Made by a program: the position numbers and the translations under genes. Positions 39,954 through 51,799 of a DNA stretch of 64,000 nucleotides are shown here, one piece after another (the first letter of the stretch is position 1; every line of letters starts with the position of its first letter). Under the pieces are notes generated by a model. The model had not been told where the DNA came from and searched no databases. It worked only from the letters and a program-made list of their open reading frames with translations. Source of the stretch: Azadirachta indica (Eukaryota; Streptophyta; Magnoliopsida; Sapindales; Meliaceae); contig CM040451.1 in NCBI GenBank assembly GCA_022749755.1, positions 6,771,871 to 6,835,870 on the forward strand. Direction: 5' to 3'.

Positions 39954-40165
39954 GTCTGGTGCGGCAATGAAGAGGAAATAGCAGGAACAAGTGGTGGTGA
40001 TAGCGGTAGATTTGAGGAGGAGATTGGGCGGCAGATTTGAAGAGAAAAACAGAAAGAGAAGACGACAGCGACAGAATCATTGTAGGCACCGCCATCGCAG
40101 CTCTCCTCCGTCTCCGTAAAAGTTGTCACTTGGAAATCTGCCAAACAAACATACAAACAAAGTTT
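39954..40165 (-). promoter_or_regulatory. Probable 5' leader of the PRUNE-like gene with upstream ATGs
   Basis: Two ATGs lie just upstream of the modelled start in other frames: one at 40156 opening a 68-codon frame and one at 40095 opening a 98-codon frame. Both overlap the modelled start at 39953. Either they act as upstream ORFs that lower translation, transcription begins downstream of them, or the true first exon is joined differently. The sequence is relatively GC-rich for this window, as expected for a first exon. Confidence 0.4.
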
Positions 40166-42797
40166 CTTTCTTTTTCAACGACCTTCGTCTAGAAAATCAA
40201 GGAAGACCATTACTGACGTTTGAATTGGGTAAATAACCTTTTCGTCCCAATGCTTTAATAAAATAATAAATGAGGATAGTTTTATCAAACTGTACAATTT
40301 AGTCCCCCATATTTTTCTCAAATTTAATAATTTAGTCCATGTCTTTCGTATTTTAATCCTTATTAAAGTAAATGTGACAATTCAAGTTTGGGTGTAATAT
40401 TCGAGTCATACTAAATAAAAATATGATATATTTTAAAAAATCTTAAATAGACATAATTATTAACTAAGTTAAAAAGATTATAATAATGTACTCGCTTAAC
40501 ATATTTTTAAAATATTCTAAAATATTTATAATACTATTTACTCAAATATTAATGTTACATCCTTTTTTGTTATTCTATGAACATTCAGGGATGACAATGC
40601 TATTACACTGGTTTGAATATCATTACAGCCCGCGATGAAAGCATGAGAACATTGCTTGTAGGTAACCATATTCCAAAACGACATTCAAAGACTGTTACTA
40701 TGTACGCTCTATAAATTTACTGATCGCATCCTACCTCTTAAAAAGAAACAGTGTTACAGTATACACAACACCTATAGACTGATTACACCCCATTTGTTAA
40801 CAATATAAAGTGTTTTGCCATATACAACCCACATATACAGTAACTATACCCCATTTGGAAATAACATGCGTTACTTACATACTCCCACGTACATACTGAT
40901 AATTCCAACATCAAAAACATATGAGAACGTTACTATGTATGGCTCACAATATACTTATCCTTTATCATGCTCAAAGATGTGTTTATATATCGTTTCATGT
41001 GTATATATATCATTTTGGATTTAATATTTGAATAATCTACTCGCATGATATTAACAGGAATTAAATTAAATTATATAAACACATTGAAATTAGTATGAGA
41101 ATTTTCGTTTTTTTTTGTTGTTTAATTTAATACTCCCAATATTCTCCTAATATTTTCATAATACTTCCAATCCCTCCTATATTAGATGAGAAAGTTAAAA
41201 GGCTATTGACTCAAATAGTAATCAGAGTATAATAACATGTAAATCCTTAAAGTTTAGCATATTAACTTAAATAATTCTAATAATTTTAAAAATATCCATA
41301 AATATTTTAATTTATTAAAAAAATAATTATACCCTTATATAATAATAATCAGTTAAAAAATTATTTTTTAACTCTTAATTAAAAAATAAATATAAAAATA
41401 ATAATATATATTATTTTATAATACATTGATAACTAAATATTGATTAATATATTATAATTAAAATATAAGTTTATTTATTTTAGAATGTATTAATAATTCA
41501 ATATATGTATTAGAAAATAAATAAAATTAATAAAAAATAAATACTAATCTATAATAAAATATATTAGAACACAATATTTATAATTCATAAATAAATATTA
41601 ATTTATAAATGAAAAATATATTATAATACAATACTTATAATTATATATAACATCACTATTGTACTATAATAAATTATAAAATTTTATAATATATTAACAA
41701 TTCAATATTGCATAGGTATTAAAAAATAAATAAAATAAATCATCATTTAATATTTTATTTTTTTAACTAATTACTAATTAAATAAGGATATAGGCGTTAT
41801 TTTATTAAGATATACAAATTATAATTTTTAAAGTTATAATGAGTTGTAATTCTTGTTTAAAGGTAGTTATGAGTTTATTTAGTTTTTACTTGGTTTCCTC
41901 ATATAAGGATGCATCATATTTAATAAGTTGGACAAATAAAACATAATATATTGTTGTCACAAATAAAAATATAATATATTTTAGACTCATTCAAACATTT
42001 CATAATCGTGTTAAGAATTGAAAACTTTAATATGACACAATCTTTAAACAAATTAAACAAGTTATAATCGTTCACCTACTTAATATATTTTTATTTATAT
42101 GTTTTCTAAAATATTTATAATATTATCTAAACAAATACTAATAAAATAGTAGTTTAAATAAAACAATTTTTAGAATATAAATTTATAAAATAAATCTTTA
42201 AATCATCAATAAGTTAATATGATATGATTACTTAAATAGTTAATGACGTCATATACGAGTTTACTTATTAAGGTCTCTAAACTGAATTGACACGATTATT
42301 AATTGATTTAAACCTTTGTAACTTATTTATTAATTATGTTGTATTAGATCAATCTAAATTCGCTACTTTGTGTTCGATTGACAAGTTGCATAAAAAATTA
42401 TTACCCATAACACTAATAATATATTTGTTATTAAATCATTACTATTGAACGAACTATATCTTTTTTATTATTCCACAACATTTAGGGATGATAATGTTAT
42501 TATCCCAATTTTAATTTCACTGGAGATGTAAATGCAAACATGAGAACATTGGTAGAGGGTGCTCCCCATATTCTACCAATAATACCCTATCCTAAAATAA
42601 AATTAGATCATTGTTATTATGTACATTTCATAAATATATTGATTATATTCCACTTTAGAACAAGATGAGAGAAATGCTAATATATATATGTGTGTATATA
42701 TATATATGTATGTATCTATAATAGATTCATTATTTACATACATTAATGTCTTATAAACTTTAATCTTGTTAGCTAATTCTTAAATTTTATAGTATTT
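40166..42797. other. Intergenic spacer between PRUNE-like gene and CACTA element
   Basis: Holds a 383-bp MITE-like element (40227-40609), a run of short ACATATAC-type imperfect repeats (about 40680-41010), and AT-only sequence rich in ATAAT and TATTA motifs. A further MITE-like end lies at 42472-42508. An AT/GT dinucleotide tract sits at 42681-42715. No gene seen. Confidence 0.6.
40227..40609. mobile_element. MITE-like element in the PRUNE-like promoter
   Basis: The left end GGGTAAATAACCTTTTCGTC and the reverse complement of the right end GTGTAATAGCATTGTCATCC are related inverted repeats of the same family as 29575-29752. The element is 383 bp, non-coding, and begins about 270 bp upstream of the modelled start codon, so it may lie in the promoter. 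Confidence 0.5.
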
Positions 42798-44699
42798 TAC
42801 TACAAGAAAAGTTGTATATAGTAGCATCTGAAAAATGCTACCATATGTAAGTGGTAGCATTTTGCTCTATACTATGTTAGCCAAGGCAACTAAAAGTTTT
42901 GGGTTTTTGTAGCATTTTTTTAATACTACAAAAGAGAATAAGTAGCATTAGAAGAAAGATACGTAATTACCTATCATTACATTTTATTAATGTTATCTTT
43001 TTCTAATATACAGCATTTCTAAAATTTTACAAAATATGAACTATAACATAAAGAAAATGCTATTATTAGTCTTGGGTAGTCAAACAATGTAATATTATAA
43101 AATTTTATTAGTGCTACCATTTGTTATAAAATTTACTCGAACATATGCCATAACTATTATAAAATGATATTCATATCTTACATTTGTTATATTTTTGAAA
43201 TGTTATATAGAAAAAATACTCATATTTATTCGATAATCTCTAATTTTTTTAATGTGATCAATCAAACTATAAATATCCAATGTCAAACAATATAATATAT
43301 AATTTATCATTCAAATTATTCTATTGATGAGAATTACATATGCATACATACATATTTATCATGTACTATACCAAGGAAACAATGTATAAACAATTATATT
43401 TTTACATAATAAAACTCAAAGTACACAAAATATACAAAAATAAAAGATAAATACTTTTGTTCCCTTATACAATATTTTCTTCAATTTATTTCTATTTCTT
43501 AATAAAATAGTTGCCATCTTCATAACCTGCATTATAAATTCAACAAAAAAAGAACAAAATTCTTTTTACAGGTAAAAGTAGCAGAAGAAAAATCTTTGGA
43601 AAAAAATAATTGAAAGACCAAAACCGCACATTAACCTTCACTTAAGCAAATCGTTATTTCTATAGTCTCTTGAAAACTTGCATAAGTATCCGTGAAACTT
43701 GCTCTCTTGTCCAATTCACCTAAAGTCTGTAAAATGAAAAAATTACAAAATTTGTATCTGTCAATCATTTTTTTCAATTAAAGTAATATTATTATTTCAA
43801 GAGGTAATAAAAATGATGCAAGATTAGCCTAGAGGAAAATTACAAGTAGATCTAAGATTAGCCCGAAGGAAAATTACATGTGCAAGTTTTTTTCTTTAAG
43901 AAATGAAAAGTTTTCAAATGTAGCAGATAATGAAGGAAAACAATAAAGAAATAGGATTGGAAAGAACAAGAGCAGCAAAGCTAATATCCAGTAAAAGATC
44001 TAAAAAATGAAATAAAACTTGTTCGTGGATATTAAAATTTCATAGTAACAAGCATTTACTATGATAATAGTTCCACCTTTAGTAACAAGCATTCATAATA
44101 ACAAGCATTTACCTTAGTCTCTACACAATGCTTTGCCTACTTGCTTATTTTGATCAGACCACAACAACACAAGCACATTAAGAAAACTGATAGAGAAATG
44201 AGGTTATCCATACAAGCATTACAAAGAGTAATGAAACAGAAGACGACTATCAATTACTCAAGAATTAACAAGTATCAAGTTTTTGTAACGTGAAATAACA
44301 AAAAAAAAGAAAGATTTTTTTATATTAATAAAATAACTTCAGTTAATAATATGAAATTAAATACCTTTACTTGCACTTCTTTTGGGACATCTAACATGCT
44401 CCCAACCAATATGCTAAATTAGAAATTGTATAAATATTTAATAAAATCTTTTGGATTCACTACAATCATGAAATAATCCAAATAATCCAAATAATCCAAC
44501 TATAACTTAAATAGATTCATTACAATCATGAAAAGTTTTGATAAGTTACAAAACAAAAGGTATCTACCCAATAACTACTCCCCATTTTTCCCTCCTTCAA
44601 CAAACATGCACTTATCAGAATCAATAATTCACAACTAACTTTATATACGTATTGAAAAATAGGAGCAAAGTTGAATCATATAATCAAACTATAAAAAGC

Positions 44700-44704
44700 T
44701 TAAC
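44700..44704. repeat. Target-site duplication TTAAC (left copy)
   Basis: Directly abuts the TGATGCAGGA end at 44705; repeated exactly at 47300-47304. Confidence 0.7.
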
Positions 44705-45017
44705 TGATGCAGGACAAGAAGTAAGGGTTAAAAACGTTAGAAATTTTAATTTTAATATTATTTTAATTAGGATTTTAGTTTATTGTTTTAGTCTTAGTTA
44801 AATCCTTTATTCATAGGGAATCATTTCCTTTTGCTTTTAGGATTAGAATATATATTAATATAAATAGGCTAGTTATTCATTTGAAATTAATTTCATTCAA
44901 TAATATTTTCTTCAATTATTTCCTTCGTGGGTTATCTACTTCTCTTTGAGAGTTTCATTCTTAAATACTTAAAACGTATGCTAGAACGATATCTAATATC
45001 GCTTCCGCACTGCGACA
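44705..45017 (+). repeat. LTR copy 1, inverted relative to the element
   Basis: Begins TGATGCAGGACAAGAAGTA and ends CACTGCGACA. It matches the reverse complement of copies 2 and 3 throughout, apart from a deletion of about 36 bp in its first third. With copy 2 it makes a large palindrome with a 30-bp centre. Confidence 0.8.
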
Positions 45018-45047
45018 AGACACTTGAACAACATCTAATTTCATTCT

Positions 45048-45402
45048 TGATGCAGTATGAAAGCGATATTAGATGTCGTTCTAGCATTCGTCTTCAGTAT
45101 TTAAGAATGAAACTCTTAAAGAGAGGTAGATAACACACGAAGGGAATAATTGAAGAAAACATTATTGAATGAAATTAATTTCAAACTAATGAATAATAAG
45201 TTATACTAATATATATTCTAATCCTAAAAGCCAAAGGAAAGAATTCCCCATGAATGAGGAATTTAATTAAGAATAAAATAATAAACTAGAATCCTACTTA
45301 AACAATAAAACCAAATAAGAATCCTAATTAAAATAAGAAATCACAATAGTACTAAAACTAAAATTTCTAATTTATTTTACCTCTACTTGTTATCCTAGAT
45401 CA
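45048..45402 (-). repeat. LTR copy 2 (3' LTR)
   Basis: On the minus strand it begins TGATCTAGGATAACAAGTAG right after a polypurine tract and ends ATACTGCATCA. 355 bp. Confidence 0.8.
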
Positions 45403-46064
45403 ATTCTCTTCCCTTTAGAAATAAACTTATTCTTGAGTTTTATAACAACCAAAAGAGTATTTAGAGGATGGAACTTGTAGAAAAAAGACTCTTCATTCAA
45501 TGCATAGAACTTGAAAAAATTGTTGTAATCAAATTATCTTGTAACTTGTTTGTAGTCTTTTATCTTTCTTGTAACTCGAAAACAACCAAATTTTTTTCAT
45601 TATGCTTTTGTTTAAAGATTTTCAAGGAATATTTTTCCATTAAAAAACTATAGTAAACTTTCTTTGGTCAATCTTCAAAGGCAATCTTGTCTTCCTTCAT
45701 TTGAAGAGGTAAAACCATGTTAATCTTATCTTAAAAACAAACTTTTTCGACTTTAACTTCAATTGATGAGTCCGTTTCAACTTCAATTGGTAAAACATCT
45801 TCAAGAAAAGATTGTTTAGTGTTAGTGTCACATTTATTTTTCTTGAAATCTTCTTCTATAATATCTATCTAACTAATACAAGCAAGTTTCTTATCCACAA
45901 TAGAATTATGTTGCACTTTAAAATCCTTTTGTACATCATCTTCCTTATTGATAAAAGTACATTTTTCTTCCACATTGGAGTTATATCGTGGACACAATAA
46001 ATCTTCTCTTTTTATAGCTTGATCTTAACCTTGGTATTTTCTTCTTTTAATTATTAACTCAACT
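45403..46064 (-). pseudogene. Degraded interior of the gag-only element
   Basis: On the minus strand, charged stretches (for example an acidic run with repeated GAAGATGAT) read like a worn gag C-terminus or linker. There is no zinc knuckle, protease or RT motif that I can defend. Confidence 0.4.
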
Positions 46065-46552
46065 CATGAAGCAATCTTAACTGCATCATCAAAATCATAG
46101 ATGTAGTGTGAATCAACTTGTTTTCTTATATTTGCACGCAATCCATTTAAAAATCTTTCAAGCAACCGGTCTTCTAATTTGGGATAATGAAGGCGAGCAA
46201 AAAATCTTTGAATTTCACAAGCATATTCTTCAATTGATCTTCTTCCTTGTTGACAATTCTCAAATTGATCTAGTAAATGTTAGCATAATATTAACAGATG
46301 AAGAATCTTTGCAACTTTTTCTTCATATAGTACCATATATGAATTTTGCTTTTCCTTGTCAAAGTCGTTCTATCTATCATTGTCTCCACCATCTAGATAC
46401 AAATCCATCTAACTTATATGATGCAATATTAACATGATCTTCTTCAAAAATATTATCAATAATGAAGTCTTCAATTGTAAGAATCTAATTAAAGACATCC
46501 TCTGGATCGTCAACATTTCCATCAAAGCGTGGAAGATCAATAAAAAGCTGTC
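46065..46552 (-). pseudogene. LTR-element gag remnant
   Basis: Minus-strand reading gives DLPRFDGNVDDPEDVFN, a stop where Trp is usual, KLDGFVSRWWRQ, then after a frame change SIEEYACEIQRFFARLHYP and LLERFLNGLRANIRKQV. These are the successive conserved blocks of a Gypsy-type Gag capsid (F-x-G, RWW, the EF-x-x-L helix and the RFL-x-GL motif). Several stops make it non-functional. Confidence 0.75.
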
Positions 46553-46936
46553 AAATATTCATCATTCTTAATGATCAAAATTAATTCTTTATCATCTCCT
46601 CTTGATCGTCGAATGCTAATGGAAAAATAGTGGTGTACGCTTAATTGTCGAACAGTGATGAAAGAACGGTAGCATGCAACGATAAGAGGCGGCTAGCAAC
46701 TATTTTGGGCGATTGGTTTTTTTTTTTTCAATTTTTCTCAATTTTTTTGGTTTTTTGGGCGATTAATTTTTTTTCCTGAATTTTTTTTTAATTTTTTTGG
46801 TAGAAAGGAGGTTTTATGGGTGTGATTAATGAGTGGTTGTTTTCGTGGTTAAAAAAAAGATTTATCGAAGTGATTGATAAGTGATCGTGGATGATAGATT
46901 TGAGTCACAGGATCGACTCGCTTGGTATAGAGGTAA

Positions 46937-46948
46937 GCTTTGATACCG
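46937..46948 (-). other. Primer-binding-like site
   Basis: On the minus strand CGGTATCAAAGC lies two bases from the end of LTR copy 3. It differs at two positions from the initiator-Met site TGGTATCAGAGC. It fixes the element's orientation as minus. Confidence 0.65.
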
Positions 46949-46950
46949 CT

Positions 46951-47299
46951 TGATATAATGCGGAAGCAATACTAAATATTGTTCTAGCACACATCTTGAG
47001 TATTTAAGAATAATGCTCTCAAAGAGAGATAGATAACCAAAAAGGGAATAATTGAAAAAAATATTATTGAATGAAATTAATTTCAAATTGATGAATAACA
47101 AGCCTATTTATATTAATATAAATGCCAATACTAAAAGTAAAATGAAAAGATTCCCCATGAATAAGGAATTTAATTAAGAATAAAATAATAAATTAAAATC
47201 CTATTTAAACAATAAGAATCCTAATTAAAATAAGAAATTACAATAATACTAAAACGAAATTTTCTAATTTATTTTACCTCTACTTCTTGTCTTGCATCA
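46951..47299 (-). repeat. LTR copy 3 (5' LTR)
   Basis: On the minus strand it begins TGATGCAAGACAAGAAGTAG and ends GCATTATATCA. 349 bp. Adjacent to the primer-binding-like site. Confidence 0.85.
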
Positions 47300-47304
47300 T
47301 TAAC
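47300..47304. repeat. Target-site duplication TTAAC (right copy)
   Basis: Exact repeat of 44700-44704. Confidence 0.7.
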
Positions 47305-48693
47305 AAACATGTTCCTTGGATATTAACTCACTCAAAATTAAACTAACCCTCATATTTCTTTGTTTACAAAAACAAAACAACAAAGATAATTTGTTGTTTC
47401 TCTTGCTTGCAACAACAAAAACAATAGCCAAAACCTGTTGTTTCCTTTGATACAAAATAGAAAAATAGCAAAAAGTAGTTTGATATTTTCTTTGCAGTAA
47501 AAACAGTAGGAACAGGATCAAAAACACTTCCAATAGTTGCAGAAACTCCAAAAAAACAATCTCCCAGTGACAACAATCATGTCAGCGAATTGCAAAGGTA
47601 AATACAACGCAGCAACAATAAAAGACAACCACATCCAAATAAATCAATTTATTGTTTATTGGTATACTTTCCTTTATTTAATATCCATTGAAGATTTTCA
47701 ACAAACAAATTACAAGCATTTTAGACATATAATATGTATAAACTTAGCATAATTATAGCAATACACATAAACATATTACTTCTTTTTTTCATATGATTTT
47801 CAATAATATCACACGTTAATTTCCAACAAAGTTTTAGAATTTATATAAACTCATAAAATCAATTTGAAATGACGTCAATAGTTTCTACAATTGTATTCTA
47901 TATCTAAATTTTCTTGAAAATAACTCAAATTCATTCAAAAACAAACCTTATCAAATTCCATTTGGAGTCTTTGTGGCAATTATCTGTCGTGTTTTTTCTC
48001 ATCTTTCATCCATTTCTTTGTTAGAAGGCTCAACGAGACCATTTGACATTCAGCCTTCAAGTTGGCTTGTTATGCTTCAAATTCGTTGTGTTGAATTTTG
48101 GGAAAAACAATTATACATATTTACTAGGCTAGGGTTTTTCTTTGAGGTTCTATGATACATCGTATAAAAGGAACAAAAAAGGAAGATGGATGGATAATTT
48201 TTTCAATTGAATTTGAAGGGAAAAGAGAGTGGTGTGTGGTAATTAGAGTTTTATTTCATAATTGAACAAAAAAAGAAAATTGAGAGAGAAGAGAGTGGTT
48301 CATTATTGATTTTGTGTTTGATGAAAAACAAAAATAGCTAGGGTCTTCTGCAATTATTAAGAAAAACAAAATTTTGGGTACTTTTAATTTTGGCAGTCTA
48401 ATAAATTTTTCTCCCTAAAAATTTGTGTCTTTTTTGTAGTATTTTTTCAATACTACTAAAAGGAACTTATTTGGTAGCATTTTGATAAAGCCATGTTGGT
48501 TAAGGTCATACATAACATTAATAACAATGCTACTAATTAAAATTAAAATATAATAAAAAGAAAAACTATTACCTTTTTAACATTAAATTACAGTTTTTTC
48601 AACAAAATACTATAATAAATTAACATTTGATAACATTTATAATAAAAGTGCTACTATATAATGCTAACAAAAGTCATATTTGTTGTAATGTTT

Positions 48694-49769
48694 TATTTGT
48701 TTTTATTGTTTTGTAACTATTTGAGATAAAGATGAAGAAATGAGCTTAAAAAATGCTGCAACTTTTAGTTCATGGTAACTCATCAACATCTTAAACTGTA
48801 AAGCATAACTTATATGAACAAATCTAATTCATATGTAGAGAACATATGTCTAAAATTCTAGGGAGGGTTTTCTAATCTCTTGAACAAAATATGAATAGAA
48901 GAATATTTTAATTTTTAAAGGCTAGCGATAACTAAAAAAGAGTTGTTAGGAGAAAAAAATTAAAAAAAGGGTTAGTGTTTCGAGGCTTTAACTTTTGAAA
49001 TATTCGTGTTTATATTTATCAATTTTATTTAAGGTAAATGACTGAGTCCCATAAGTTTGGCCAATAACCTTATTAGACCCACTTGTTTTGAAAATACCTA
49101 AAAAAATCTCAATTTGTTAGTTTATATTATGAGTTTGGATGAAAAAGTATGATTTTATTATTGTACTCCTTCTGACTGCTAATGTATATCTACATAGTTT
49201 TTGATGTTTACAACATTTCATATCAATATATTTGAATTTTAAAATTTATATTTAATTTTTAAAAAATCATTGACCTCCATTGCCAACCACCATTGATCAC
49301 TATCTAGCATTTAGGTCATTATAGATATTATTAGAATTCTTATTGATTGTTCTACACAATGGTGCCATTATAATTGTTATTTAAGTAACCATTCGCCATA
49401 GACTTAAACATAAATTCTTAGTTGTCAAAAATTCAACTTCAAATTTACAATGAATTGTTATCTAAACGATAATAGTGATAGTACATTACATGAAACATTG
49501 AACAATGATTTAAATGATATCTAAGAGGACTCAAATAGATGACATTAGCGGTAATAACTGGCAGCTGACAGTGGCAAAAATCACAAGTGGCATTATGACG
49601 CATGTCAATGATAATGTGGGCATACCAATGATTGGCTGCCACTTCATAATATATCATTCATTGTTACTAAATGATATGAATATACCATTTTGTTCACGTT
49701 GTTATTTAAATAGATTTTACAAACTAATGAATTGAGACTTTTTTAAATATTTTTAAAATGAGTAGGACT
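48694..49769. other. Spacer between two CACTA-type elements
   Basis: No gene or clear repeat. Ordinary AT-rich sequence. Confidence 0.55.
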
Positions 49770-49772
49770 AAT

Positions 49773-51799
49773 CACTATTAGAAAAATAGGCATTGCTAAT
49801 CCCAGACTCTTGATACTTTTGAGAAAGTATCAAGATTGATGGATTGAAGCGAACTTTTTCCACAAACAATGAAATTGTAATAACAATCATTAACACCGAA
49901 CAATGAGTATTAGGGTTATGGGGGAATATAGTATCACCAATTAAAACGATGTCGTTTTGGGCACAATTCTGATAGTCAAACAACATTGTTTTTACATAAA
50001 TTAATTTCTTTTAATTAAGTGAAATAGAAAATGACATTATTTAGGTCCCCCCCTCCTTCCAAAAAAAAAAAATAGCAATCAACTTCGTTTCTCACTTAAC
50101 TCTAAAAATTTTTTATTTTCTATATGAATTTAAAGTTAATCATGATGTTAAAAGTGGAATTAATACTGATGAAATAGTAAGATGGTTGGCAAGTAAACCT
50201 CGATTTTAGGTGACTAAATATGCATCATATTTTATAAATGACTTCACTTTTACAACAAGAGAGCGAGGCAACAATCGTGTAACTAAAAATAGTGGAGTTA
50301 CTATTGTAGCAATAGTTATGCAAGTTTCAAGTTCAAAGGATAAAAATCCATACTCTAGTGAAATAGCAGTTTATGGGGTCATTGACGAGATATGACAACA
50401 AGACTATCTTTTGTTTAATAAAATTGTTTTCAAGTGTGATTAGGTTGACAATAGGCACATTAAAGCTGATGATTTGGGTTTCACAATTATTGACTTGAAT
50501 TGGTTATAAACCTGATTATTTTGTTTTAGCATATAATGCTAAAACAAGTTTTTTATGTCAAAGATCAACTCAATAGTAGTAAATTAGTGGTGTGTTCAAT
50601 GGCCGAAAAAGTATATAAATTTGGGTGTAATGATGAGTGTGATGACAAGGTTTTACATATCTCTTTATCTAATAAATTGTCAGAGTGTGAGTTGAGTATG
50701 GATTACCACAATAAAATTTATACAAGGTTAAATTATAACGGTATTTGGGAATATTTGGTTCAAAATAAATGATTATTCTAGTAAGTGTTTACAATTATTT
50801 ACATTATTTTGTTTGTATGTGAATGTGAATTAGAATTTTCTGTTGTTGAGATGGTACTATTATAAGTGTTTCAATCTTTATTATGTTAAAATTTGATTTT
50901 TTTAAAATACTATATGCAGGTTTAAGGAGAGATGGATAACAACTAAGAATTTAACTTGCAATAGATGGTTGGCAAAATTAAAGGATGCATATCCAAGTTA
51001 AATGTCAAATTTGTTATCTTACATTGAAGAAAAATTATTAAGTTATTTTGGTGCATGTGCTAAATTTTGGTACTTGTGTTTTACTCAGGATTCAAGGAAA
51101 ATTGTGAGATTGCTTAATTGGAAATCTATATACTTGTACTTTACTTCTATTTGCTCATAATTAGTCAACACTTCTATTTTTACTTATACTTTTGTTACAC
51201 ACACAATGTTTAAAATACAACCACCTTTGTACTCAATAGTTTATTATGTTTTTGTACTTAAAATTATTTTTGGATTTAAAATTGAGTGGGAGATCGATGA
51301 ATGAAAGTCATTGAATTATAACTTGAATTGTAGAAAACTTTCAGTGTTGAATTTGTAATATTTATATTACAGGTCAATTTCTATTATTATATTACTAATA
51401 GTTTTAATAAATTTGACATTTTAGAAAATAAATAAAGGCACAAAATTTATTTTACTTTTTTAACATATAGAACATTCATTAATACTAATCTAATATCAGC
51501 AAATAACCAATAAAATCATACGAACTGTACTCACTTTGATATTATAAACACATTAACGTTTTCAGATACAACAGAATTAGAAATTATAGATACCTTTTTG
51601 GTAACATATAAATTCTGATATTATAGTATCAATATGCTACTAATACATTAGACATACTAGATATTAATATTTTTACTGTGATTTTTTATTTAGTGTCAAG
51701 GATTGCTGGTTGGGCCTACTACGTTAGCTGAAATGTGTGTCAATAAAGCATATCATCGATACCAATTCGACGTCTATAATGGTCATTTTGTTAGTAGTG
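49773..51799 (+). mobile_element. Deleted CACTA transposon with TNP2 fragment
   Basis: The left end CACTATTAGAAAAATAGGC is close to the plant CACTA consensus (CACTACTAGAAAAA...). A candidate right end at 51781-51799 reads, in reverse complement, CACTACTAACAAAATGACC. Flanking triplets are AAT and GAT, so the 3-bp duplication is imperfect. Inside lies a piece of TNP2-type transposase in the plus direction. The right end is the weaker one. Confidence 0.5.
50155..50772 (+). pseudogene. CACTA TNP2 transposase C-terminal (DUF4216) remnant
   Basis: Readable blocks in order: DEIVRWLASKPRF, stop, YASYFINDFTFTTRERG, RVTKNSGVTIVAI, IAVYGVIDEI, stop, QQDYLLFNKIVFKCD, stop (where the family has Trp), HIKADDLGFTIIDLN, then a frame change to QVFYVKDQLNSSKLVV. 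This is the DUF4216 layout found after the TNP2 transposase domain: NG-F-R-F-HT, T-NSGV, YYG, DY, VLFKCDW, GF, and Q-V-FYV-D-P. At least three stops and one frameshift. The catalytic TNP2 domain itself is missing. Confidence 0.8.

Larger units (their letters stand above)
44705..47299 (-). mobile_element. Gag-only LTR retroelement with an extra inverted LTR
   Basis: Three LTR copies: 44705-45017 (plus orientation), 45048-45402 and 46951-47299 (both minus). The last two flank a minus-strand interior with a primer site beside 46951 and a gag remnant. The purine tract at 45403-45415 (minus: AAAGGGAAGAGAA) abuts the 45048-45402 copy as a polypurine tract should. The whole unit is flanked by TTAAC on both sides, so the first, inverted LTR appears to belong to the insertion. 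No pol is present; the interior is only 1.5 kb. Confidence 0.75.
42798..48690. mobile_element. Non-autonomous CACTA (En/Spm) transposon carrying a nested retroelement
   Basis: The left end TACTACAAGAAAA and the reverse complement of the right end CATTACAACAAAT both match the plant CACTA consensus CACTACAAGAAAA at most positions. Subterminal GTAGCA/TGCTAC motifs are repeated many times within about 250 bp of each end, as expected for transposase-binding repeats. The flanking 3-bp direct repeat TTT has the right length for CACTA but is weak in AT-rich DNA. No transposase is recognisable inside. About 2.6 kb of the length is the retroelement at 44705-47299, so the original was about 3.3 kb. Confidence 0.65.

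Noticed and set aside
44927..45133. 68-codon plus-strand frame
   Set aside because: It runs through the centre of the LTR palindrome and reads the same repeat in both directions; not a gene.
50765..50790. TCTAGTAAGTG as the right end of the second CACTA
   Set aside because: Weaker match to the CACTA end than 51799 and it would cut directly after the coding remnant with no subterminal repeats.
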